A stretch of 64,000 nucleotides of DNA from Prunus persica. Its lineage: Eukaryota; Streptophyta; Magnoliopsida; Rosales; Rosaceae. Every line of letters starts with the position of its first letter. Within the stretch, counting starts at the first letter, position 1. Below the pieces are notes generated by a model. It saw nothing but the letters and a program-made list of their open reading frames with translations, was not told the DNA's origin and made no database searches. The position numbers were made by a program, and so were the translations under genes. This document shows, one piece after another, positions 11,835 through 22,965 of this stretch. The stretch lies in the NCBI RefSeq assembly GCF_000346465.2, contig NC_034012.1, forward strand, positions 21,163,669 to 21,227,668, given 5' to 3'.

Positions 11835-14800
11835 TAACAGGACCCGACCCAAATTCCACTTTGGGATACGAGTCGAACCCTGTGAGTGTTCGACACCTGG
11901 CTAATGCTGGGCACAAAAACCAAACTACCCTTCTAACTAAAAATCCACTTTTAAAAAAAGATTATCTTCTGCCGAAAATTCGGCAGAGTTTTCCCTGTAA
12001 TTTACTCATTTTCCAAAATTTCCACCTGTCATCAAACAGTTATATAACTCAATCGTTCAACATGCATTCAATTATATCCAAACAAATTAAGCATCATAAT
12101 ATTCTGGTCTCAGGTCGTAACAAATCAAATAAATCAATCTGCTAAAAAAATTCATCTCAACTTTTAGAACAACAATAATGCATTGGTAATCTCAAACATT
12201 CTAACTCATGGCTGCACCTTGTAACCATAGGCTGCCTACGTACCCTTACTGAGGGATCAAGCCACACGTAGTTCTTTAATTGCAAAACCACTCTAGTTCT
12301 CAAATTTCATCTCAGCTTTCTGTTTCAAAGCTTCCTGGCATTTCTCACATGGCAATATATAATCAAACGAAGAAATAAAAGCATTTATATCAAGTAATCA
12401 TGCTTGGAAAGCCATAACCATCAATTCCTCGTGACACCAAAGGTGACACGTCCTACCCTGTAATTCTCGCTGGACTCAGGAGACATCTGGTCAACCTGGT
12501 CTGCAATCCTAGCTCCCACGGTCCGGATAACTCTAAGACTCGTGGGGCAAAATATGCTAGAAAAACTTAAGATATTTAATACTACATAAAATAATAAAAG
12601 GTAAAGATAAATAAACATACTAAGATAAAATAAAATGAAATAAAATAAGTTAGAGATTTATAAGCTTCGAAGACCCTTGTATCCTTGTATTGAAACTCCC
12701 GTAAGGTTCATAAATAAATAAATAAATATATATATATATATATCAACAACTTAATTAGAATCTATATGTATATTTCCATCTAACACTTTCAAAACAACTG
12801 TGACGCTTAAGAAAATAATGGTAGCTGTATAAAATCCTCAATTTAGTTTAAAAGCATTTTTAAATCTAAATTCTCTCCATCTAGGTGTACCCTTATTTCT
12901 GATCCGTGAATTCCTTTAATACCATCAATTCCATCAATTCCATCCTCGCAAGTCTCGAAAACATAAAGTTAACTGAGCCGCATTCCTCGCAGGTCTCAGA
13001 GATAACACTTCAATCTGAGCCGCAATCCTCGTAGGTCTCGGAGATACCACTTCAATCTGAACCGCATTCCTCGCAGGTCTCAGAGATAACACTTCAATCT
13101 GAGCCGCAATCCTCGTAGGTCTCGGAGATACCACTTCAATCTGAACCGCATTCCTCGTAGGTCTTAGAGATAACACTTCAATCTGAGCTGCAATCCCCCA
13201 CCACACGGTTCAGGCGTCCCCGAAATTCGTGGGGCATTATCATAAATAACAAACTGTCTCAAGGCAACTGGGGGGGGGGGGGAGGGGGGACCCTCCTGGG
13301 GGGTTTGAAAACCATAACTCGTCATTTATATCAACTTTCAATAAATTTATTCTCAACTAAACTTAAAATATATATATATAATTTAGCAATCCATATGTAT
13401 ACAATCATATATACTCACTCCATAGTCATATAATTTCATAAAAAGTGATATGGTAATCTAATTCATGAAATTAATGCCATTACTAACCAATGAACACTCA
13501 CACGTTTTCATATGACTTCCATAAAATACTGTATTCCACAATTAAAACATTATGCTTCCATACAAAACCTAATACCACTCAGCTCCAGTTATGCATACTC
13601 ATCCCGAATTCATATATATATATATATATATATATATGTACTCCTGAAATTAATACCCTAAATAAATAAACCAAATGAAGACTCGCACGTACATAAACTT
13701 CCTGAAAATTTATACACAAACAATAGAGCTCATCAACATTAATTTATCTGAAACCTTATCCTTGGGTTCCTGGAAGTACGTGCACTAGCTTTAAGGTCAC
13801 TTCTACACTCACAATAGCGTTTCCCAAGGTTTAGAGCGGTCTAAAAGTGCCTCGGAACTTAAAAGTGATAAAGTCCCAAAAAGTCAACACGGGACCCCGT
13901 GGGGTCCACGACCTTGAAATTCTGACCCGAAAGTCCCTTAAGGTTCCAGTATACCTAGGACACATGTCCCGAAAGTCTGGTCTCGATCGGACGGTTACTA
14001 TAAACCTAGCCGTAGGGTTGGCCTTTTCGGAGTATCCGGGACTCCGATTCATGATTCGTCAATTTCTACACGATCCCGGAATTATCTAGATCGACATATA
14101 CAAGAATAACTACGATCCAACGGTTCAAATGTATCGAACCCGGAAATCGTACAATATGCAAGATACGATCAGGGCTCAAACATTGTCCGAATTGAGATCC
14201 GCGAATTCCTATGTGCTCGTGACAACACGAGGATCATACTAGGACTGAGAGTTACCTCACCAGGCTTCCCAAGCACAGCCACACGTGCCGGCAGCGCGTG
14301 GGTGGTTTGATCAAATTCTGGCGACTGGAAATACTCCAAACCGCTAGCCCAAACTCCTACCCTAGGTGTAAAACCTCTTTCGGAGTCACTTTTGTTCTTG
14401 GACCTACCCCAAAAAGTCGACAGAAGTGGCCGGAATCGGAGGCCGAAACCGGCCAAAACTTCAATCGCTTAATCAATCAATTAAACGCAGAAATTTCTCA
14501 AAACTAAGACAACCAGAAGCTAGAACATGTTGAAAGGATAGAAAAGCATACCAAGTTCGAAAGCTTTGGTGGCCGGAGGTGTCCGAACGAGCTCCCGAAA
14601 GTTTGCTTAAAAAACTGTCCAACATTGCCTGTTTCGTGGCTGATTCCGGCGACCACGATGGCGGATCAGGGCTGGGATCAATCGGGAATCGAATAGAGAA
14701 GTGAGGCGGTTCTAACGGAACCGGTACCACCAAGAACGGAGGTGTGTGGTGGCGGTGGTGGAGGAGAGAAGTTGGCTGGTCATGCTCCCCAGAATGCAGA

Positions 14801-15268
14801 AATTCTGGGCTTAAAAAAATTAAACGTCGAAATATTTATGGTTATGCCACTGAACTTCTTTTGATCGCCATTTCTTCATTACAACTCCGATTCGAGTCCA
14901 CTACGTGTCTACGAACTCGTTTCGACGTGCTCTATGAAATGGCCTAATTAAAATTTCCAAATTCCTTCCCGAACTTAAAATGACATTTTTGCCCCTTTCT
15001 AATATTAAATAATATTTTAATTTCTCAAAAACCTTAATTAATTCAAATCATTTTATTTTAATGTTTATTTCAATTTATTCCTCATTTAAATTCATTCTCT
15101 CTTACTTTAATTATTTTAACACACTTTCAGACCGGGATGTAACAATTCCACCAAAGTCTCCCAGCTCAACACGTCAACAGGTAAACCTATTAAAATATTC
15201 CGGGGTAACATTGTCTTTTGCTTCAATACTTTAATAATTAAATATTAATTTAGGATCGTGTTGTTACA
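11835..15268 (-). mobile_element. Solo LTR, 3.4 kb, inserted in the satellite
   Basis: The insertion is flanked by AAAAC on both sides (11830-11834 and 15269-15273). This matches the single AAAAC of the intact monomer motif GCTAAAACTATGC, so it is a clean five-base target duplication. On the minus strand it starts TGTAACA; its other end reads TGTTA, whereas the related copy at 40907 ends TGTCA, so the terminal CA has apparently decayed to TA. No primer site, gag or pol lies inside, so this is a solo LTR. It contains a 42-bp minisatellite, (TA)n runs and a G-rich run near 13270-13290. Gene-like frames in it are not supported. Confidence 0.8.
12970..13195. repeat. 42-bp minisatellite inside the solo LTR
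   Basis: About five copies of a 42-base unit (core TCGTAGGTCTCGGAGATACC, then ACTTCAATCTGAACCGC) lie head to tail. Because 42 is divisible by three, the array gives a periodic open frame, which explains the apparent 14-residue repeat protein here. The same unit recurs in opposite orientation at 39500-39850. Confidence 0.85.
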
Positions 15269-18200
15269 AAAACTATGCAATACACCAACCGCTCCATTTA
15301 CGGAACACACTTCGTACGAACTTGAATTGTCCAATTTCTTGGTTCAATCGAAATCGGACTGAGCCCAAAACCTGGTCAACGTCATAATATGGTGGGAGGA
15401 GTTATTTGGCGAGTTTTGAGTAAAATCCAATCCCTAAAACATGCAACACACCAACCACTCCATTTACGGAACGAACTTCATACGAACTTGAATTGTCCAA
15501 TTTCTTTGGCCAATCAATATTGGATTGAGCCCAAAACATGGGCAACGTCATAATATGGTGGGAGAAGTGAATTGGTGTGTTATGAGTGACATCCAGTCCC
15601 TAAAACTATGCAATACACCAACCACTCCATTTACGGAACGAACTTCATATGAACTTGAATTGTCCAATTTCTTGGTTCAATCGATATCGGATTGAGCCCA
15701 AAACTTTGTCAACATCATAAAATGGTGGGAGAAGTCATTTCATGAGTTTTGCATGAAATCTAGTGGCTAAAACTAAGCAATACACCAACCACTCCATTTA
15801 CGAAACCAACTTCGTACGAACTTAAATTGTCTAATTCCTTGGTTGAATCGATATCGGATTGAGACCAAAACTTGGCCAACATCATAATATGATGGGAGGA
15901 GTCATTTGGTGAGTTTCGAGTGAAATCCAATGGCTAAAAATAAGCAATACACCAACCGCTCCATTTACGGAACGAACTTCATACGAACTTGAACTGTCCA
16001 ATTTCTTGGTTCAATCGATTTCGGATTGAGCCCAAAACTTGGTCCACATCATAATATGGTGGGACGAGTCATTTGGTTAGTTTTGAGTGAAATCCAATCG
16101 CTACGTGCAATACACCAACCACTCCGTTTGCGGAACGAACTTCGTACGAACTTGAATTGTCCAATTTCTTTCCCAATCAATATCGGATTGAGCCCAAAAC
16201 ATGGGCAACATCATAATATGGTGGGAGGAGTGACTTGGTGTGGTTTCAGTGAAATCCAATTTCTAAAACTATGCAATACACCAACCACTCCATTTACGGA
16301 ACGAACTTTGTACGAACTTGAATTGTCCAATTTCATGGTTCAATCGATATCGGATTGAGACCAAAACATGGTGAACATCATATATGGTGGGAGGAGTCAT
16401 TTGGTGAATTTTGAGTGAAATCCAATGGCTAAAACTATGCAATACACCAACCACTCCATTTAAGGAACGAACTTCGTACGAACTTGAATTGTCCAATTTC
16501 TTTGTTCAATCGATATCAGAATGAGCCCAAAACATGGTCAACGTCATAATATGGTGGGAGGAGTCATTTGGCGAGTTTTGAGTGAAATCCAATCCCTAAA
16601 ACATGCAATACACCAAACATTCCATTTACGGAATGAACTTCGTACGAACTTGAATTGTCCAATTTCTTTGGCCAATCAATATCGGATTGAGCCTAAAACA
16701 TGCGCAACGTCATAATATGGTGGGAGAAGTGAATTGGTGTGTCTTGAGTGAAATCCAGTCGATAGAACTATGCTATACACCAACCACTCCATTTACGGAA
16801 CGAACTTCGTTTGAACTTGAATTGTCCAATTTCTTGGTCCAATTGATATCGGATTGAGCCCAAAACTTGGTCAACATCACAATATGGTGCGAGGAGTTAT
16901 TTCTTGAGTTTTGAGTGAAATCCAATGCTAAAACTATGCAATACACCAACCACAACATTTACGGAAAGAATATCATATGAACTTGAATTGTCCAATTTCT
17001 TGGTTCAATCGATGTCGGATTGAGCCCAAAACTTGGTCAACATCATAATATGGTGGGAGGAGTCATTTGGGGAGGTTAGAGTGAAATCCAGCAGCTGAAA
17101 CATTCAATACACCAACCACTCCATTTACGGAACGAACTTCGTACGAACTTGAATTGTCCAATTTCTTTTGCCAATCAATATTGGATTGAGACCAAAACTT
17201 GGTCATCATCATAAATAAACCAAATGAAGACTCGCACGTACATAAACTTCCTGAAAATTTATACACAAACAATAGAATACACCAACCAGTCCATTTACGA
17301 AACAAACTTCGTACGAACTTGAATTGTCCAATTTGTTGGTTCAATTGATGTCGGATTGATCCGAAAACTTGGTCAACATTATAATGTGGTGGGAGGAGTC
17401 ATTTAGTGAGTTTTGAGTGAAATACAATGGCTAAAACTATGCAATACATCAACCACTCTATTTACAGAACGAACTTCTTACAAACTTGAATTGTCCAATT
17501 TCTCGGTTCAATCGATATCAGTTTGAGCCCAAAACTTGGTCAACATAATAATATGGTGGAAGGAGTCATTTGGTGAGTTTTGAGTGAAATCGAGTGGCTA
17601 AAACTATGGAATACACCAACTAGTCCATTTATGAAACGAACTTCGTACGAACTTGTATTGTCCAATTTGTTGGTTCAATTGAGCCCAAAACTTGGTCAAC
17701 ATTATAATGAGGTGGGAGGAGTCATTTAGTTAGTTTTGAGTGAAATCCAATGGCTAAAACTATGCAATAAATCAACCACACTATTTACGGAACGAACTTC
17801 GTGTAAACTTGAGTTGTCCAATTTCTTGGTTCAATCAATATCAGTGTGAGCCCAAAACTTGGTCAACATCTTAATATGGTGGGAGGAGTCATTTCATGAG
17901 TTTTGAGTGAAATCCAATTGCTAAAACATGCAATACACCAACCACTACATTTACGGAACGAACTTCGTACGAACTGGAATTGTCCAATTTCTTTAGGCAA
18001 TCAATATCAGATTGAGCCCAAAACATGGGCAACGTAATAATATGGTAGGAGGAGTGAATTGGTGTGTTTTGAGTGGAATTGAACTGCTAAAACTGTGCAA
18101 TACACCAACCACATTATTTACGGAAAGAACTTCGAAAGAACTTGAATTGTCGAATTTCTTGGTTCAATCGATGTCGGATTGAGCCCAAAACATGGTCAAC

Positions 18201-20567
18201 ATCATAAAGTGGTGGGAGGATACTTTTAGTGAGTTTCGAGTGAAATCAAAGGGCCAAAACTATGCAATACGCCAACCACTCCGTTTACAGAACGAACTTC
18301 GTATATACCTGAATTGTCCAATTTCTTTGTTCAATCGATGTCGGATTCAGCCCAAAACTTGGTCAACGTCGTAATATAGTGGGAGGAGTCAGTTGGGGGT
18401 TTTGAGCGAAATACAATGGCTAAAACTATGCAACACACGAACCACTCCATTTACGGAATGAACTTTGTACGAACTTGAATTGTCCAATTTCTTGGTTCAG
18501 GCGATCTCGGATTGAGCCCAAAACTTGGTCAACATCATAATATGGTGGGAGGAGTCAATTCGTGAGTTTTGAGTGAAATCCAATCGCTAAACATGCAATA
18601 ATCAACCACTCCATTTATGGAACGAACTTCGTACGAACTTGAATTGTCCAATTTCTTTGGCCAATCAATATCGAATTGAGCTCAAAACTTGGTCATCATC
18701 ATTATATGGTAGGAGAAGTGAATTGGTGTGCTTTGTGTGAAATCCAATCGCCAAAACTATGCAATACACCAACCACTCTATTTACAGAACGAACTTTGTA
18801 TGGACTTGAACTGTCCAATTTCTTTGTCCAATCGATGTCATATTCAGCCCAAAACTTGGTCAACTTCATAATGTGATGGGAGGAGTCATTTTGTGTGTTT
18901 TTGGTGAAATCCAATGGCTAAAACTATGCAATACACCAACCACTCCATTTATTGAACGAACTTCGTACGAACTTGAATTGTCCAATTTCATGGGTCAATC
19001 GATATCGGATTGAGCCCAAATCTTGGTGTACATCATAATATGGTGGGAGGAGTCATTTCGTGAGTTTTGAGTGAAATCAAATAGCTAAAACATGCAATAC
19101 ACAAACCACTCCATTTGCATAAAGAACTTCGTAAGAACTTGAATTGTCCAATTTCTTTGGCCAATTAGTATCGGATTGAGCCCAAAACAAGGGCAACGTC
19201 CCAATATGGGGGAGGGAGGGAATTGGTGTGTTTGGAGTGAAATCCAATCGATAAACTACGCAATACCCCAACCACTCCATTGGCCAATCGATATCGAATT
19301 GAACCCAAAACTTGGTCAACATCATATTTTGGTGGGAGGAGTTATTTGGTGATTTTTGAGTGAAATCCAATCGCTAAAATTATGCAATACACTAACCACT
19401 CCATTTACAGATCGAATTGCGAACGAACTTGAATTGTCCAATTTCTTGGTTAAATCGAGATCGGAATATAGTGGAAGGAGTCATTTGGTGAGTTTTGAGT
19501 GAAATCCAATTGCTACATGCAATACACCAACCACTTCATTTACGGAATGAACTTCGTACAAAGTTGAATTGTCCAATTTCTATGGCCAATCAATATCGAA
19601 TTGAGCCCAAAACATGGGCAACGTCATAATATGGTGGGCAGAGTTATTTGGGGAGTTTTTAGTGAAATTCAATTTCTTAAACTGTGCAATACACTAGCAC
19701 TCCATTTACAGAATGAACTGCGAACGAACTTGAATTGTCCAATTTCTTGGTTCAATCGAGATCGGGCTTTGCTAAAAACTTGGTCAACATCATAATATGG
19801 TGTGAGGAGTCATTTCGTAAGTTTTGAGTGAAATCTAATGGCTTAAACTATGCAATACACCAACCACTCCATTTACGGAACGAACTTCATACGAACTTGA
19901 ATTGTCCAATTTCTTTGTTCAATTGATGTGGGATTGAGCCCAAAACTCGGTCAACATCGTAATATAGTGGGAGGAGTCATTTGGTGAGTTTTGAGAGAAA
20001 TCCAATTGATAAAACTATGGAATACACCAATCACTCCATTTACGGAACGAACTTCGAACGAACTTGAATTGTGGAATTTCTTGGTTCAATCGATGTCGGA
20101 TTGAGCCCAAAACTTGGTCAACATCATAATATCGGACTGAGCCCAAAACATGAACCACATTTAAGGAACCACATTTATGGAACGAACTTTGTACGAACTT
20201 GAATTGTCCAATTCATTGGTTCAATCGATATTGGACTGAGCCAAAAACACAGGCAACGTCATAATATGGTGGGAGGAGTGAATTGGTTTGTTTTGAGTGA
20301 AATCCAATCGCTAAAACTATGCAATAAACCGACCACTCCATTTACTGAACGAACTTAAATTGTCCAATTTCTTGGTTCAATCGAGATTGGACTGAGCCGA
20401 AAACTTGGTCAACATCATAATAGGGTGGGAGGAGTTATTTAGTGAGTTTTGAGTGAAATCCAATCGGTAAAGCTATGCAATACACCAACCATTCTGTTTA
20501 CGGAACGAACTTCGTACGAACTTGAAGTGTCCAATTTCGTTGGCCAATCGATATCGGATTGAGACCA
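15269..20567 (+). repeat. Satellite array 2, about 167-bp monomers, about 32 copies
   Basis: This continues array 1 on the far side of the solo LTR, in the same orientation and phase, with the same type A and type B monomers. It ends in mid-monomer (GATATCGGATTGAGACC) where Tat-like element A begins. Several monomers are rearranged or shortened (about 17211-17276, 19270-19300 and 20110-20220). Confidence 0.95.
17211..17276 (+). other. 66-bp LTR-derived filler in a satellite monomer
   Basis: These 66 bases are identical, base for base, to 13662-13727 inside the solo LTR and in the same orientation. They replace about 60 bases of the monomer: the satellite stops at CATCATCAT and resumes at ATACACCAACC. 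No transposon ends are present. This fits copy-and-paste filler made during break repair. Confidence 0.85.
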
Positions 20568-21225
20568 ACCACTTCCACCCCTTCAGACTGAAGAAGCCGC
20601 AGTTCTGCCCGCTCAAAAGCCCCCAAGGCTTGAAGTAGATTAAAGCTCTGCCAAAATTGAACTTTGGTATCGATTTACAGCTGAAGCTAAGCAGTTGAAG
20701 TTGTTAACAGCTCAGTCCAGCACAGACATACTCAGTCCAGCCCGGATCATAAGTTTCTACCCAGGCAAAAATGGAATTCCAGCCATCTTTTTGTCTTTCT
20801 AAAGTTGATTTTTCCCTTCTTAATTCTGTAGAAGGCAGTTCTGCCTAAAACAGTCCACTTTATTATCATCTATTCTGGCCAGAACTACCAATTTTATACT
20901 GTGATAAATTATGAAGTCGTCACCAGTCTGAGGTAGGAAAAGAACTTACTTGGGAGATATTCCTCACCCAAATTCATAATCGCTTGTTTAGAAATCAGTA
21001 ACTTGGGGCGCAAGTTATCTGTTTCAAAGAAGTCTGCTAGGATTTTTTATTGCTAGCAGTAGCACGCTCGCACGCAAAAGAAAGTTGGTTTGTAGTCAAT
21101 GGTTTTCAAGGCAATGGGGAACTTTGCCCTTCCATCACAGGAGCAAACATAAAACGGGTGAACAATTTGGCATGCCCAGTGGGACTTCTTAGTATACATA
21201 CTCCTAACGAAACCTTCTAAAGCAT
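20568..21225 (+). mobile_element. LTR (left border unclear) and leader of Tat-like element A
   Basis: After the satellite ends, a new sequence runs to AACA at about 21164. It is followed by TTTGGCATGCCCAGTGGGAC, close to the primer-site block (TTTGGCGCCCA...GTGGG) of plant Tat-type gypsy elements. The upstream 600 bases are therefore read as the LTR. Its left end does not show a clear TG start or target duplication. A gag frame starts at 21226. Confidence 0.5.
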
Positions 21226-21396
21226 ATGAATATTGGGAGTTCTAGCCAGAACCCGCGTTGCGCAATGGAGAGAGATCAAGTAGCTTTTCGAGAAGGACTG
21301 GAATAAGAAGAGAGTGACGCCAGGCAATCATCCCACGGTAGTACCGGGAGCAGACGATCCAGAACTGGCTCTAGAAGGCTGAATCAAATACAGGAA
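21226..21396 (+). pseudogene. gag of Tat-like element A, first part (interrupted)
   Basis: The frame opens with ATG at 21226 and has an in-frame TAA about 27 codons in. It then continues in the same frame to ...RRLNQIQE, where the CACTA element is inserted after GAA (21394-21396). Removing the transposon and one GAA copy keeps the frame: codons at 35366 onward continue with AVFWQETTAQRSQ. The segment is Ser/Arg-rich, as gag leaders often are. It belongs to the nucleocapsid precursor of a Ty3/gypsy element. It was already damaged or decayed later (stop codon). Confidence 0.6.
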
Positions 21397-21424
21397 CACT
21401 ACTACAAAAAAGCAAAAAGACGAC
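21397..21424 (+). repeat. Left terminal inverted repeat of the CACTA element
   Basis: The sequence starts CACTACTACAAAAAA and continues GCAAAAAGACGAC. The right end, read on the minus strand, gives CACTACTACAAAAA then GTGAAAAAGACGAC. The outer 14 bases are the same. Confidence 0.95.
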
Positions 21425-22880
21425 GGTAAATCACCGTCGTGTATTGGGTTTTTCAATGGTCGTGGAATCCACCGTCATCTTTTCCCTCATAAACCACGAC
21501 GCTAAATAACCGTTGTTGTTAAAATATACAACGTCATCAACAAATACAAAACGACGTCTTTGTACTGCAAAAAGATCTAAAAAAAGCAATCGAGGATGAT
21601 AATAGACGACCAACTCTCTAAAAAAACCGTCGTTAAAAAGGAAAAATATGACACATATTAAGAGAACAAGGCCGCAAGATAGACATACAACGACGAAAAT
21701 AAAAATACGACGACGTTAAATATAATTTTCACGACAATAAAAAATATGACGTCTTTAAATACATTAGAAGACGACGTTATTGATACCTACTACGTCGCAT
21801 ATATAAAAACAACCGTCGTAAAATTAATTTTCCACTTCGATTTTTCGATAAAAGATGACGTGGAAATAGTTGTCAGTGTCATTATTTACGACGTATGTGT
21901 TTATAGATTAGACGTTGAAAAACTAAACAACGTCGGTTACAAATATATGAGAGTCGTATTACAAAATTTATACGTCCTATTTTCAGAAACAAACAACGAC
22001 GATAAATATTAGACGTTGTTAAATAAAACAACGTCGGAAAAAAATAAAAACAAACGTGTTTAGTCTGCTAAAGTTCTAGAAAATAGTCGAGGATGAGAAT
22101 AGACGACCAACTCAAAAAAATCACCGTCGTTAAAAAGGAAAAATATGACACATATTAAAAGAACAAGGCCGCAAGATATACATACAACGACGACAACTAA
22201 AATACTACGCCGTTAAATATAATTTACACGACAAGAAAAAATATGACGTCTTTAAATACATGAGCAGACGACGTTATTGAAATCTACTACGTCTCTTATT
22301 TACAAAAAACCGTCGTGAAATAAATTTTCCACTTCGATTTTTCTAAAAAATATGACGTGGAAATAGTTGTCAGTGTCATTATTTACGACGTATACATTTA
22401 TATAGTCGACGTTGTATTTATATGTATTCATTACTCACGACGCACTTAATAATATAGACGACGTTGAACTTCTAAACAACGTCGGTTCCAAATAAATGAG
22501 AGCCGTATTACAGAACATATAGACGGCGTAGATTATGATGAGAGCCGTATTACAAATAACGTCGTTTAATTGTTATTAGACGGCGGTTATAATGAATTTC
22601 CGTCGGAATTCATTTCGTTCCTCTTCGTTTATAAAAGAACTTGCGACGTGGAAAATGTATGATGACGTCGTATTTTTTAACGTTCAGATTATATATCTCG
22701 TTTTTTAGACGTCGGTATTATGGGATTGGAGTCGTGTTATTTTGAATTACATGGCGGTTCTTAATCCTTCACCGACGTGATATCCTGAATAATTGCTTCA
22801 CAATAGCGTCGTGGTTCTTCATTGTTACGTTGCTTTAAGACGTCGGTAAATATGCTGAATAACTGATTCACAATAACGTC
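21425..22880. repeat. Left subterminal repeat region of the CACTA element
   Basis: Dozens of short ACGACG, CGTCGT, GACGTC and AACGTCG motifs occur in both orientations without coding frames. Such subterminal motifs are bound by the element's own regulatory transposase in En/Spm. An internal tandem duplication of about 497 bp is visible (copies starting near 21589 and 22086; shared landmarks GACACATATTAA and GTGGAAATAGTTGTCAGTG). Confidence 0.85.
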
Positions 22881-22965
22881 GTGTTTTATTTGAACGTAGA
22901 AAGTGAAGAAATCACATTACAATATATTACAAAATTAATGTCATACACTGCCAATTACATAAGCA

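Noticed and set aside
12934..13206. Open frame with a 14-residue repeat (AQIEVLSLRPARN)
   Set aside because: It is the translation of the 42-bp minisatellite in an LTR; no start context or domain supports a gene.
14169..14950. Several overlapping frames on both strands in the solo LTR
   Set aside because: They lie in LTR sequence, are short, and their counterparts are not conserved in the related LTR at 38305-40907.
4282..20567. Many open frames of 60-125 codons on both strands with similar proteins (for example MDFTQNSPNDSSHH...)
   Set aside because: They recur once per monomer or span two monomers, shift with small indels, and are a by-product of the tandem repeat.
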